From: Clostridia bacterium
Lineage (GTDB): Bacteria > Bacillota > Clostridia > Oscillospirales > CAG-272
Reading direction: 5' to 3'
NCBI GenBank assembly: GCA_017453255.1
Contig: JAFTKN010000023.1
Location: 1-37,247, forward strand
DNA: 37,247 bases
A model generated the notes under the pieces. The model ran no database searches. It had not been told where the DNA came from and was given only the letters and a program-made list of their open reading frames with translations. The number at the start of each line of letters is the position of its first letter. Within the stretch, counting starts at the first letter, position 1. A program made the position numbers and the translations under genes. Of this stretch, positions 1 to 8,863 are shown in pieces.

Positions 1-1793
1 GCCTCATAGCCCTCAATCTTAGGTGCCAAAGCCTTAAACACACTATCACGTCGTACCAAATGATACTTTGCGTCTATAACATTTCCCTGCTCGTCGATAC
101 ACTCGATTATTAGCTCCTGCATATCACTGTTTTCTAAATTCGTTGTATAATATGTAGCATCTATTCCTTGAATATCTATCCCGTTTTTTCCTTTTGCAGT
201 TATAATTGCCGTATTTTTCGGAAGCTTTATTTTTAAAAGCTCTTGTCCGATATCCAAACTCGTTAAATCGTATTCAATAGGTGTTTGTAGTCGGTATTGC
301 ACACACAAAGGGTTTCCATTGACATAATATTCCTTTAACGCATTTAAGGTCGACTCTAAATCTGGATATCCTAAGTTTATCCCCCACCAATACACATCGT
401 TATTATTGTAATAAGCAATACCAAGTGTTTTTGTTGTTTCTAAAACCTCTTGTAAATAGTTGCAAATAAACCCTATTATATTATTACTTTTATTTTTAGG
501 CTTAAATTTTGGATTTATATTTGACCCATTAATTGCTATTCTTACACCATCATCGGCGGTTTGGTACTTATACCAACCCGTTTCTTCGCCTGTGATAATT
601 AGCCTGTATATTTGTTGTTGGTAAATAACTTTCTTGCTTATTCCGTCAACCACCAACTTGTCTTCACTACTATCAAGCCTTGCAAATCTCAAAGGCACTA
701 CTGTCCCATCTGCAAGTGTAACACCATCCTGTAATATAGGCTTATCGGTTGTTGATGTTATCTCACTCGGTATATTAATTGTTGTAGGCTCTATGTATGG
801 CTCGTAAGGTTTAGCTTCTAAACCTTCTACTACCATAAGGTTTGATATAGTCATTGTTACTGTTCCCGTTTCGCTTGTTGGTCTTCTTATCCTAAAAAAC
901 AGATATGGATACTTCTCGGTCGTTTCTTCTTTTTTAGTAGTGAAGGTATATGTAAAGGTTCCACTCGTTAGATTTGGTAAGCTTGCACCATATTCAATAT
1001 CCGTAGCATAGTATGTCAGCCCTTGACCGATTGAAAACATTATTCGTGAAAATACATTTTCTGTAATTTCATAATCAAAACGTATGGTATATTTTGTATT
1101 AGGTTTAACTGCAAAGTTAGTTTTTTTTAGCTGAGTGTATACACCTTTGTACGTAGCTGTAGTATCAGCATAATTAAATAAATTCACTCCACTCAATGTT
1201 AAATCGATATTATTACTTGATTTAATAGGTTGAGGATATTGAGGACTTGGTGAAGGTATTCCACCGACATATGGCTCATTAGGTTTTTTCTCTGTTCCCT
1301 CAACAATTTGAATTTCATAACCCTCTAATTGTGAAATATCCGTAAATACTCCCCACGTACTATCGCCCGATATACATTCTAATCCACCAAGCATTAAATA
1401 TTGAGTTGATGTTTCTTCGATATTTGAATTGCGTGCCATTGTAAATGTAAAGGTTGTAAATCCATTGGTTGTTTCGTATTTTATAACAGAGTTGTAGCCT
1501 TGTTGGTCGGTTGATATTTTAAACCAAGAGAGTGGCTTATTTGATGATAATGTGTACTTTTCACCTATTACCAAATGCGAAATATCAAATCTTAAAGAAA
1601 ACTTGTGTACATTATAGTTATCAATATTGAACAAATTATATCCCTCGTAAATCTGTTGAAAAGTATTGCCTTTAATTGCGATTGAGTCAGGCGCAACACC
1701 AGAGCTTTCAGTAAGAACAAGCTCGTCTTTCTCACAAGAAACACTGCTTTTAACTCCTCGTATTATTTTTTCTTCTATCAGTCTTCGTCTCAC
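1..1793 (-). CDS. phage tail/appendage protein, C-terminus off the left edge
   Basis: An open frame runs from a GTG at 1793 to the left edge without a stop, giving about 597 codons and no C-terminus. The GTG overlaps the TGA of the upstream fibre gene (GTGA), which is the typical translational coupling of phage tail operons and fixes the start. The protein is Ser/Thr/Asn-rich and contains a Pro-rich linker (GGIPSPSPQYPQPIK, near 1205-1265) of the kind joining beta-rich modules in Firmicutes phage tail proteins. The downstream part has stretches such as VQYRLQTPIEYDLTS. No enzymatic motif was recognised. Position at the end of the structural operon and composition suggest a baseplate, receptor-binding or carbohydrate-binding appendage. 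The exact role is inference. Confidence 0.7.
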   Translation of the reverse strand, partial: MRRRLIEEKIIRGVKSSVSCEKDELVLTESSGVAPDSIAIKGNTFQQIYEGYNLFNIDNYNVHKFSLRFDISHLVIGEKYTLSSNKPLSWFKISTDQQGYNSVIKYETTNGFTTFTFTMARNSNIEETSTQYLMLGGLECISGDSTWGVFTDISQLEGYEIQIVEGTEKKPNEPYVGGIPSPSPQYPQPIKSSNNIDLTLSGVNLFNYADTTATYKGVYTQLKKTNFAVKPNTKYTIRFDYEITENVFSRIMFSIGQGLTYYATDIEYGASLPNLTSGTFTYTFTTKKEETTEKYPYLFFRIRRPTSETGTVTMTISNLMVVEGLEAKPYEPYIEPTTINIPSEITSTTDKPILQDGVTLADGTVVPLRFARLDSSEDKLVVDGISKKVIYQQQIYRLIITGEETGWYKYQTADDGVRIAINGSNINPKFKPKNKSNNIIGFICNYLQEVLETTKTLGIAYYNNNDVYWWGINLGYPDLESTLNALKEYYVNGNPLCVQYRLQTPIEYDLTSLDIGQELLKIKLPKNTAIITAKGKNGIDIQGIDATYYTTNLENSDMQELIIECIDEQGNVIDAKYHLVRRDSVFKALAPKIEGYE

Positions 1794-3007
1794 GAAACCA
1801 CCTCATAGTCCAAAGAACTAACCCTTGCAATTAAAATTCCACTAACTCTTCTAATGCTTATCTCATATATTCTGTTTGATATAGGATATAAACAACCGCC
1901 CTCACAGTCATCTCCTTTAAAATAAATATCTGCAGGTGCATCAAGCACTGTTGCACTCGCTCCACTCTTAAAATTAAGCACGGAATTATAATCCTTTAAA
2001 ACGCTACTCGGCAATTTTAAGGTTAGTGAGCTTACCTCTCCTAAATCCGTTACACCATATGTTTTTAAGGTTATTGTACCTGTTGTGGTGCTTGTAGTGT
2101 AGGTTTTCTTCTTTTCGTGATTTAAGCTACTTGCCTCAAGGTCGCTAACTCGAGTGCTAAGGTCATTGAGTCCATTACCAAGCATATATGAAAGCTCGCT
2201 TAATTCCTGAGTTTTTGCAAACACAGTTGTATCAATTCCACTCTCGCTTGCTATGAACTTATGTCCTTCATGGTAATATACATTACCAGGCTTTAAGTCA
2301 ATAAATCCATTCTTATAAGCATCATAATCTAACACGATTAAGCCGTCGCTTGAGTCAACCTTACCATAATACGTAATATCTGGCTCGTTTTTGCTTTCAA
2401 AAATAAACATATCGCCAATATTAGGCACATTTCCTGCCTCTAAATATTCAAAGAACTTTTCTGAAGATTCAAGTGGCATTACCTTGCTTTTTCCAGAGGC
2501 TAAATTGTATGTACTATTTACCTTTTCCTCTATGCTCTTTATACCATCTCTTATATCACTATGCGCAACACTTGATTGATCGTGAACTTCAACAAATTTC
2601 TCAAGTCTTGCATTTAATTGTGAATGTGATTGTGTATTCTTGTCATGACTATCGATTGCACAATCTATTTTTGCACCTGTTTTATTTATTTCATCCTTCA
2701 ATTCGCTGATAAGCAAATTCAAAAAAAGATGTGCATTGTCGTCATCGTTATGCTCAGTTACTGTTTCCTCAATTGCAGTCATTAAGCCCTTCTCCAATGA
2801 ATTAATAGCATTTTTTAATTCTTTGCTTGTATTACTTTCGATATCATCATAATGTTGGTTTAGAATCTTAATAAGTGTGTTAATGAATTTATAGAAGAAA
2901 GCCTTTGTTTGCGACGCCTTCATTCCTACCTCACTTGGAGAGCTTGGTAAGGATAAGGGTGAATCAAGCAATATCCTATTAGTTTCTTCATCTGTAATTC
3001 TATACAT
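1790..3007 (-). CDS. phage tail fibre/needle-like protein with helical stalk
   Basis: A 405-aa protein. The first 60 residues look like a virion-attachment region. They are followed by a long helical, coiled-coil-like stretch (about residues 45-170: ILNQHYDDIESN, then repeated heptad-like Leu/Ile spacing). The last 120 residues are beta-rich and Thr/Ser-rich (TYTTSTTTGTITLKTYG). The start ATG at 3007 overlaps the stop of the upstream 992-aa gene (TAATG), and its own stop overlaps the next gene's GTG, so the three tail genes are translationally coupled. An N-terminal anchor, trimeric stalk and beta-rich tip is usual for tail spikes and fibres, so this is probably an adsorption-apparatus component. 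No specific family was recognised and the host receptor cannot be inferred. Confidence 0.65.
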   Translation of the reverse strand: MYRITDEETNRILLDSPLSLPSSPSEVGMKASQTKAFFYKFINTLIKILNQHYDDIESNTSKELKNAINSLEKGLMTAIEETVTEHNDDDNAHLFLNLLISELKDEINKTGAKIDCAIDSHDKNTQSHSQLNARLEKFVEVHDQSSVAHSDIRDGIKSIEEKVNSTYNLASGKSKVMPLESSEKFFEYLEAGNVPNIGDMFIFESKNEPDITYYGKVDSSDGLIVLDYDAYKNGFIDLKPGNVYYHEGHKFIASESGIDTTVFAKTQELSELSYMLGNGLNDLSTRVSDLEASSLNHEKKKTYTTSTTTGTITLKTYGVTDLGEVSSLTLKLPSSVLKDYNSVLNFKSGASATVLDAPADIYFKGDDCEGGCLYPISNRIYEISIRRVSGILIARVSSLDYEVVS

Positions 3008-5985
3008 TATCTATCACTCCTTAGTTCGTTGTTTATTGAGTAAATACAGCTAAAATCCTCGATACCAAAATCGCCGTTTCCTGTATGCTCAAACTTGAAA
3101 ATTATATAGTTAAAGCCTCGCTCAAAGCACCTTCTGACTAAGCTTCTATAAAAACCGTTTCCAAAACTTAGGCTGTCGAAGGAAATGGAGTCAAAATCAA
3201 TAGCTCTACCGGATACCTCATCCTTATATCCATCCTTATAGCTTAAGCTCTTGTTAGTTTCATAGCCCATCTTAAGGTTGCCTATTGTTGATAGTGAGGG
3301 AGTTAAGGACATTTTGTATAAATTTTTACTCCTTAAACTTGTACCAAAGTTAAGTGCACAGGTATAAAGCGTAGCCACTACGGCTTGCCTTTTTATCAAA
3401 GTTGCCTTGATATTTTCGTATCCAATAAAGCGTACCTCTCTATCTCCATCGCTTAACTTATACCCTTCGTTATAAGCAACCCTGTAGCTATCTCTTACCC
3501 GCTTTGCCAAATAAAGAGCTACATCCCCAGTTGGAAGAACCATAAAGCTCTTATTAAACAGCACCATCTCCCCCGACGAGTAATTTATCGACAAAATTGT
3601 AAGTGGGCAAATCGATGTGCATTGCCCAAGCTCAGTGTCCATCATGTAAAGCATCAGTTGCATTCCCTTATACAGCCTCACCTCTTTTGAGGAGTTAAAT
3701 ATATCACCGTAACGAAGCGTACACTTGTACTCTTGACCATTTCCTAAATCCATAAGAACAATAGAACGCGTACTTATAAGCTCATCTGCATACTCTAAGC
3801 TAATTTCATCGCCCTCACTAATTCCAAGTGAATCATCAAATGTAAAGCACAAACCATCATATACCATCTGCCCTCTGGCAATGGGTTGCTTGTGTATATC
3901 TATATATTCCTCATTAAATAGTGACACGCTACCCTCTTTGCTTCCAATGTATAGCCTACCATCAAAGGAATAAGCAACGCACGCTTCGACACTATCCCAT
4001 ATCCACCATTCATATTCGAAGCTTGTATCAAGTCGGTTACTCTCATAAGCCTTAAAGCGCGAATCGGCGATATACACCATATTGCCTATAAACAAGTAAT
4101 ACCTGCCCTGATGCTCAATAGCAAAGGCTTTGGCTCTTTCCTTACTTGTATAGGTGGTTAAATCCTTATTAACATTGGTTGAACGCATAAAAAAAGATTT
4201 TTCCGTGCTTGCTGAAATACCAAGCACACCATTTTTAGAAAAGATAAGTGTATCCTGATTGACTATAGCTGAAACAAATTGATTTTCGCATCCTGTTTTT
4301 TCAACACCACTAAGAGTTGCATTGATTACCACAAGTTGCTCCTCGTCGTTGCTCGTAATGCTGAAATCAACGAAGTAACTGCCTTGCGTCTTGAAAGCAA
4401 CGATTCTATTACCAAGTGCTACAATAGCGGTTATTTTTTCTTTTCCTTCCGAAACCTCAATAAATTGATTATCAGGAATATACCCATAATCAGAAACCTT
4501 TCCGTCATAGGATGAGTCAAAGCTTGAGTATCTAACTAAGTTATCTCCGTCAGCAAATACTAATATCTTATTTACCTTTCCAAATATAAGCTCGCACCCA
4601 AGCCTTGCATTGACATGCTTTTCCTCATAGCTTGCATAATAAGTAACTGATATATTGCTCATTTCCTCAAGTGGTGACGGTAAACAACTGTTAAAAGCGA
4701 TTGAGCCTGTGGTTTTTTTCTCATACGAGTATGCTGAAGCTTTAATGTCGTAATCATACAAGCATACATTTATCCCCTCATCATTGGTAATTATGGGCTC
4801 TGTTTCAGTTGCTATAAAGCCATTTGGTGTTCCATTTAACGTGTAGTCTAAGGTAATATTGCCTGTTTGTAGAATATGGCCGTTTATAATAACATTTTTC
4901 GCTTTTACATCATCAGAAACAGTAGAAGCAGCATCCCCGATTGTCTTTATTGAAGACAATATAATTTGATTAACAGCCTTCCCTACTGCATCGCTAATTA
5001 AAACTCTTTCGGTAAATGACGTACCATTATATATCACCTCACCAGTATTGTTTTCGTATTTAACTCTTACAAAGGGAACATAACAGTTATCCTGTGGGAC
5101 TATCTCCAAACGATTAATCAAAAAAGGCTCCATAAAGTCTATTGTTATTTCTGTAGATTCGTATGCTTCTATTCCTGTATCGTCTAAAATTGAACGTAGT
5201 CCACTATCCTCCGAATTATTTCCCGAAACCGCTGCATAAAATTTTGCATTTGCAAGCTCACTCGTTTTGTAATACCATGTTTTTATTTCAAATTCAGAGT
5301 CAGCTTCCTTGCCCCCACAATAAGCCTCTGCACTTACTGTAATAGGATAGGCAAAATCGATTTTTCCATCGAGCCTAAAGGTTTCTCTACCATTTCCTTT
5401 TCTGCCTATTAATTTGTTTATTCTTTTTTTGGTAAATAAATTTACCGCCTCAAAAGACGAATAACCACCACCATGAGCCGTGTCAGCTACAAAAATAGCT
5501 GTTGTAGGTACGTATGCATACATACTTTCCTTAACCGCCTGCACCTCGCTTCCGTCATAAACAAGATAATCACCACAGCATATTATCCATAGCTTATTGT
5601 TATCGTAAAATGCCTGGCTTTTTTGGTCAAGGACGCTTGTCCCATCCCTTATATTAATTTTTTCAATATTTGCAAAATTTTCGTCACACTTAAAGAACTG
5701 TGTACCTGCGTGAACTACCTTATAGCTTGAAACAATCTCCGATGAGGTGTCCTTATAATCAAAAATCCCATTTATAGGCACGCCGTTTCCTTCATCATCT
5801 GTAAATAGAGCGATTGTAGTGTGACCGTTTCTTTTTTTGTTAACTCCGCCCTCATTAATCATATTTCGCATATAGCTTGCTCTACTTTGCTTAACATTAA
5901 GTGGTGACGATGTTACATCAACTCCCTTTATCTGTCCAAGATTAAAGGTCTTTTTGTTTATATTTGACGACTTATTAATTCTCAT
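3007..5985 (-). CDS. large phage tail (nozzle/hub-like) protein
   Basis: A 992-aa protein encoded directly after the connector gene. The N-terminus has the pattern LGQIKGVDVTSSPLNVKQS followed by YMRNMINEGGVNKKRNG. This 'ring-forming protein with a conserved Arg-Asn and gly-rich turn' start is common in short-tail phage nozzle/stabilisation proteins. The middle (about 480-760) contains repeated beta-blade-like segments (IVALGNRIVAFKTQGSYF, YEWWIWDSVEACVAYSFDGRLYIGSKEG) suggesting a beta-propeller. In short-tailed phages a protein of this size and place forms the tail tube below the connector (P22 gp10 or T7 gp12 role). Assignment rests on gene order and fold-like repeats, not on a recognised family. 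No tape-measure gene is present nearby, which supports a short tail. Confidence 0.6.
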   Translation of the reverse strand: MRINKSSNINKKTFNLGQIKGVDVTSSPLNVKQSRASYMRNMINEGGVNKKRNGHTTIALFTDDEGNGVPINGIFDYKDTSSEIVSSYKVVHAGTQFFKCDENFANIEKINIRDGTSVLDQKSQAFYDNNKLWIICCGDYLVYDGSEVQAVKESMYAYVPTTAIFVADTAHGGGYSSFEAVNLFTKKRINKLIGRKGNGRETFRLDGKIDFAYPITVSAEAYCGGKEADSEFEIKTWYYKTSELANAKFYAAVSGNNSEDSGLRSILDDTGIEAYESTEITIDFMEPFLINRLEIVPQDNCYVPFVRVKYENNTGEVIYNGTSFTERVLISDAVGKAVNQIILSSIKTIGDAASTVSDDVKAKNVIINGHILQTGNITLDYTLNGTPNGFIATETEPIITNDEGINVCLYDYDIKASAYSYEKKTTGSIAFNSCLPSPLEEMSNISVTYYASYEEKHVNARLGCELIFGKVNKILVFADGDNLVRYSSFDSSYDGKVSDYGYIPDNQFIEVSEGKEKITAIVALGNRIVAFKTQGSYFVDFSITSNDEEQLVVINATLSGVEKTGCENQFVSAIVNQDTLIFSKNGVLGISASTEKSFFMRSTNVNKDLTTYTSKERAKAFAIEHQGRYYLFIGNMVYIADSRFKAYESNRLDTSFEYEWWIWDSVEACVAYSFDGRLYIGSKEGSVSLFNEEYIDIHKQPIARGQMVYDGLCFTFDDSLGISEGDEISLEYADELISTRSIVLMDLGNGQEYKCTLRYGDIFNSSKEVRLYKGMQLMLYMMDTELGQCTSICPLTILSINYSSGEMVLFNKSFMVLPTGDVALYLAKRVRDSYRVAYNEGYKLSDGDREVRFIGYENIKATLIKRQAVVATLYTCALNFGTSLRSKNLYKMSLTPSLSTIGNLKMGYETNKSLSYKDGYKDEVSGRAIDFDSISFDSLSFGNGFYRSLVRRCFERGFNYIIFKFEHTGNGDFGIEDFSCIYSINNELRSDR

Positions 5986-5994
5986 TTATATACC

Positions 5995-6636
5995 TCACGT
6001 AAGGTCTATTTGATAGGTGTTTTCTACACTTAGCTGACAGTCCGTCCTGTCACTTACGATTTCCTCGATAAGCTGCTCGTATATATTTCTCGTTACACTT
6101 GCCTCGTCTGGGTCCTCGCTTCTTAACAGCTCACTTTTTACAAAGTAAGGAATAAGCTCACATATATCGTCAGGCAAATCAATTTCGTAGTTATCTCCTG
6201 TAAGAGGACTTATTCTGTTAACAGGATTTGCGTACACAATTACAAATGTACCGTGCCAGTCTGGGAGTAAAATAGTATCAGTGCTTTGCCTTACATAACT
6301 CACACGAGGCTCGTATCTTTTATCGTTATAAAAAGCTATCCTCTCTATCTTACTCATTTTAGACTCAACATTTATCTTAAGCCTATCGCCCATCTTAGTA
6401 GCATTTTTTGAGTCAATTTCATGTTCCTTCGTTGGTAAAATACTCTTTTGTAAAAGTGAAGAAAAACACCTATTAATTATCAAAGGCATATTTGCAAGCA
6501 TATCGCTATAATTCGGATTTTGTCTTAGATTAAATATCAGTTCTCTTAACGAATCCTCATTATCGTAATCTGCCTCAAATATTTCCTCGGGAAAAATCAT
6601 AGCAAGTACTGCTATCTTTATCTCTCCAAGCTTCAT
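5995..6636 (-). CDS. head-tail connector/adaptor protein
   Basis: A 213-aa, mostly helical, acidic protein located between the major capsid gene and the large tail gene. It contains a conserved-looking segment (DLPDDICELIPYFVKSELLRSEDP, read here in two halves around residues 153-177) that is common in Firmicutes phage proteins encoded just after the capsid. Adaptor proteins of this size bind under the portal ring and complete the DNA channel. The start ATG at 6636 is preceded by an AAAGGAG-like site. It is separated from the capsid gene by a long hairpin at 6654-6702, so its expression may be lower than that of the capsid. The function is inferred from gene order and size. Confidence 0.55.
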   Translation of the reverse strand: MKLGEIKIAVLAMIFPEEIFEADYDNEDSLRELIFNLRQNPNYSDMLANMPLIINRCFSSLLQKSILPTKEHEIDSKNATKMGDRLKINVESKMSKIERIAFYNDKRYEPRVSYVRQSTDTILLPDWHGTFVIVYANPVNRISPLTGDNYEIDLPDDICELIPYFVKSELLRSEDPDEASVTRNIYEQLIEEIVSDRTDCQLSVENTYQIDLT

Positions 6637-6653
6637 TTTTTTACTCCTTTTCT

Positions 6654-6702
6654 AAAAAAAGCAAGGAGCCTGCAAATATGCGTTTTAAACTCCTTGCTTT
6701 TT
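6654..6702. terminator. hairpin between capsid and connector genes
   Basis: GCAAGGAG (6661-6668) and CTCCTTGC (6690-6697) form a perfect 8-bp stem, flanked by A7 on one side and T5 on the other, so it can read as a terminator on either strand. The 21-nt loop contains a second small inverted repeat (GCAAATATGC). On the minus strand it follows the major capsid stop codon and precedes the connector gene. It probably acts as a partial terminator or processing site that keeps capsid mRNA more abundant than tail mRNA. Confidence 0.65.
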
Positions 6703-6731
6703 CGTTAGAATTTATTTAGTAAGCTTAAACA

Positions 6732-7574
6732 TTAAGCATATTTTACGTTAATGTTAATAACCTCTTTTGGTCTTACAACCTTACCGTCAAAGAGTACATA
6801 ACCCTTAACTGCATCAGCAAATGAACTTTCGGGTCTGTATGCCTCTGTGTGAGTAAGAGGATTTACAAAGGCAATAGCTCTCTTGGTTCTTATCATAATG
6901 TTATCCTCAGCACCATCAGCGGTCTTAGCAACGTTGTTTGAGAGCTTAACTGTTACGTTACCGTACATAGCAATCTTACCGTTTTTAAGATCTCCTGAGT
7001 TATCTGTATCCTTAGTGATATATGCCTGTTTAAATAGCTTATAAAAGCGTGGGGAAACAGTAACAACAACACCGGAATTAAAGTTAACGTCGTTTTCCTG
7101 AAGCTTTAAAATTGCATCATCAAGAATGTCAAGCACGGTTTCCTTAGTAGCTACTGTCGCGGTATCTGTTAGCTTTGCAACATTTTCATCTGTTGCAAAG
7201 TTAGCAACATATTTATCCATTGCATTAGCAAGCTCCTCCGATGTTTCCTTAGAAAGTGCATCCATAAGACCACCGACTGCCTGTGCCTTGTCAATATCAC
7301 CTACCTTGTAGTTAAAATAGCGAATTTGCTCTATATTAAGGATAACGTCGCTACCGTCAATTGTTTCGGCAGATTCGATGTTACCATCCGCATTTTCTCT
7401 TTCGAGTTCTCTGATGGTAGGCTTTCCCACGCCAAGAATATGTACGCTGTCACCCTTCTTAGAAACTAAGCCTTCGTACTGTCTGTTACAGTCCTCTACA
7501 AACACACAAGCTCTTTCAAGCTCTCTATTGATTGATTCTGCCCATACTGTTGGGATAAATGTTGAATATGCCAT
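6732..7574 (-). CDS. phage major capsid protein
   Basis: A 280-aa protein. It starts MAYSTFIPTVWAESINREL, the usual form for coat proteins of this group. It then has a basic, beta-rich segment with VSKKGDSVHILGVGKPTI, the helical 'SKETSEELANAMDKYVANF' region (spine-helix-like) and a C-terminal domain ending in RPKEVININVKYA. Length, composition and position directly after a scaffold-like gene and before a connector fit an HK97-fold coat protein. The gene has the strong ribosome binding site AAAAGGAG upstream of ATG 7574 and a hairpin directly after its stop. No protease gene is present upstream, so assembly probably relies on the separate scaffold. The family is assigned by pattern and context. 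Confidence 0.82.
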   Translation of the reverse strand: MAYSTFIPTVWAESINRELERACVFVEDCNRQYEGLVSKKGDSVHILGVGKPTIRELERENADGNIESAETIDGSDVILNIEQIRYFNYKVGDIDKAQAVGGLMDALSKETSEELANAMDKYVANFATDENVAKLTDTATVATKETVLDILDDAILKLQENDVNFNSGVVVTVSPRFYKLFKQAYITKDTDNSGDLKNGKIAMYGNVTVKLSNNVAKTADGAEDNIMIRTKRAIAFVNPLTHTEAYRPESSFADAVKGYVLFDGKVVRPKEVININVKYA

Positions 7575-7599
7575 AATAATTTCTCCTTTTAACTTATGT

Positions 7600-7959
7600 T
7601 TACTTATTTGTGGTACCGAGCACGCCTCTTTCTGCTCGATCCTCTACTCTTTTGTTAAGCCAAAGAAGCGCTTCTTCTATATGAGTAATCGCTATCGCGT
7701 TTTCGCGTGTAGCAAATTCTCCCTTATTAAATGCAATAAGGCGATCTCTTACGATTTCAAGAAGGTCATTATCTAAAACTCCATGAATACTTTCAGAAGC
7801 AGAGCGTGGACCATGTTGAAATCTAATTTCACCTACGATTTCGCCAGTGTCTGCTCTTTTTACTAAATAGCAATGAGAGGCTCCACCTATACCTGCACCT
7901 TCAGCTCTGTACACCTCATTTAGATTGTTTCTTTTTTGAATTGTTGATAGTTTACTCAT
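7600..7959 (-). CDS. Tad1-like cyclic-nucleotide sponge (anti-Thoeris/anti-CBASS candidate)
   Basis: A 119-aa protein. ATG 7959 overlaps the scaffold stop (TAATG) and is preceded by AGAGGTGG, so it is preferred to the upstream GTG. Seen in sequence: GASHCYL (26-32), EIRFQHGP (44-51), DLLEIVRDRL (65-74), F77, RENAIAITHIEEALLWL (85-101) and RAERGVLGT (108-116). I recognise this arrangement of FQxGP, a DLL-IV-DRL helix, a REN-A-ALT-IEEAL-WL helix and a C-terminal RGVxGT as that of Tad1-type phage proteins, related to Acb2. These form helical-hairpin oligomers that sequester TIR-made gcADPR and CBASS cyclic nucleotides. The gene sits between scaffold and capsid in the late operon. The assignment is from memory of the family pattern without alignment. 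An alternative is a structural protein of unknown function. Genes of this family are often misnamed ABC transporter ATPase; no Walker motif is present. Confidence 0.65.
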   Translation of the reverse strand: MSKLSTIQKRNNLNEVYRAEGAGIGGASHCYLVKRADTGEIVGEIRFQHGPRSASESIHGVLDNDLLEIVRDRLIAFNKGEFATRENAIAITHIEEALLWLNKRVEDRAERGVLGTTNK

Positions 7960-8792
7960 TATTTCCACCTCTGTTGGCTTTCTCTGATTTTTTCGTAATT
8001 CTTTTTAATTTCAGCAGGTGACATTTTGAGCACCTGCTCCTTTGTAAAGAAGCCGTCATCTGCTGTTCCACCAGAATTGGTAAGAGAGCCGACAGCTGCT
8101 TTTGAGAGACTTAAATTCATAGCCTCTTTATCCTGCTTGCTTTTTTGTCCTTCAATCATTTTTTTGAACGGCAAATATTGCTCATATACCTCGCTTAGGG
8201 ACTTGTTTTCCAGCTTTCCATCTGCAAATGCACGAAAGCTCTCATCTTTAAATAGCTCGTTTATATCGACATCACCATATTTTGAACTAAACTCGCTAAG
8301 GTCGTTAGCCACCTTTGCATCGCTTGCTTCCTTAGCTTGCTTTGCCGTCTGCTCCTTAGCAATCTTAGCCTTATTTTCCCTTTTGAGATACTCGGAATAG
8401 TCCCCCACAGGATCCCCACCCTCAGCCTCGATTTTTTTCATCAGTAGAAATTCCTCTACATCATAATCATCCTCAATAGGTTTACTGTTGTACGGGTTAA
8501 TGGGATTAAATTCCTTAATTGTTTTTAGCCTTTCCTGCTTCTGTGCTTCTCTAAGGGCTTTTTCGTGCTCCTTACGCATAGCTTGGAATGCTCTATTTGT
8601 CGCACTGTCCTGCTTAGGCTTATCTTCTGTGCTTTGCACTACATTGCCCTCGCCCTTTGTTTCATCACTCTTTATGGCAGTTGCCGAGCCCTCTGCCTGT
8701 CCTTGTGCCTCTTTAGTACCCTCAGTGCTCTGAGCCAAAGATTCTTGACCATTATTTGTTACTTCGGCATTTACAATGTTTTCGTTTTCCAT
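7959..8792 (-). CDS. phage scaffolding protein
   Basis: A 277-aa, very hydrophilic protein rich in Glu, Lys, Gln and Ala. A low-complexity N-terminus (about residues 1-65, with repeated Gln/Glu/Thr/Ser) is followed by a long predicted coiled coil (about 70-165: EHEKALREAQKQERLK, RENKAKIAKEQTAKQ) and a C-terminal region ending AEIKKNYEKIRESQQRWK. Scaffold proteins are encoded between portal and capsid and have this composition, with a short basic C-terminal segment that contacts the coat. The start ATG 8792 has AAAGG six bases upstream. The stop overlaps the start of the Tad1-like gene, which couples the two. No protease domain is visible. Confidence 0.75.
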   Translation of the reverse strand: MENENIVNAEVTNNGQESLAQSTEGTKEAQGQAEGSATAIKSDETKGEGNVVQSTEDKPKQDSATNRAFQAMRKEHEKALREAQKQERLKTIKEFNPINPYNSKPIEDDYDVEEFLLMKKIEAEGGDPVGDYSEYLKRENKAKIAKEQTAKQAKEASDAKVANDLSEFSSKYGDVDINELFKDESFRAFADGKLENKSLSEVYEQYLPFKKMIEGQKSKQDKEAMNLSLSKAAVGSLTNSGGTADDGFFTKEQVLKMSPAEIKKNYEKIRESQQRWK

Positions 8793-8863
8793 AAGAAACC
8801 TTTCAATTTTGGATTTTACTGCATACCTGCGAATTTATATTTGAGTCGTAAGACTTCAAATTC

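Noticed and set aside
7600..7959. ABC transporter ATPase (a frequent name for this family)
   Set aside because: There is no Walker A, Walker B or signature motif in the 119 residues.
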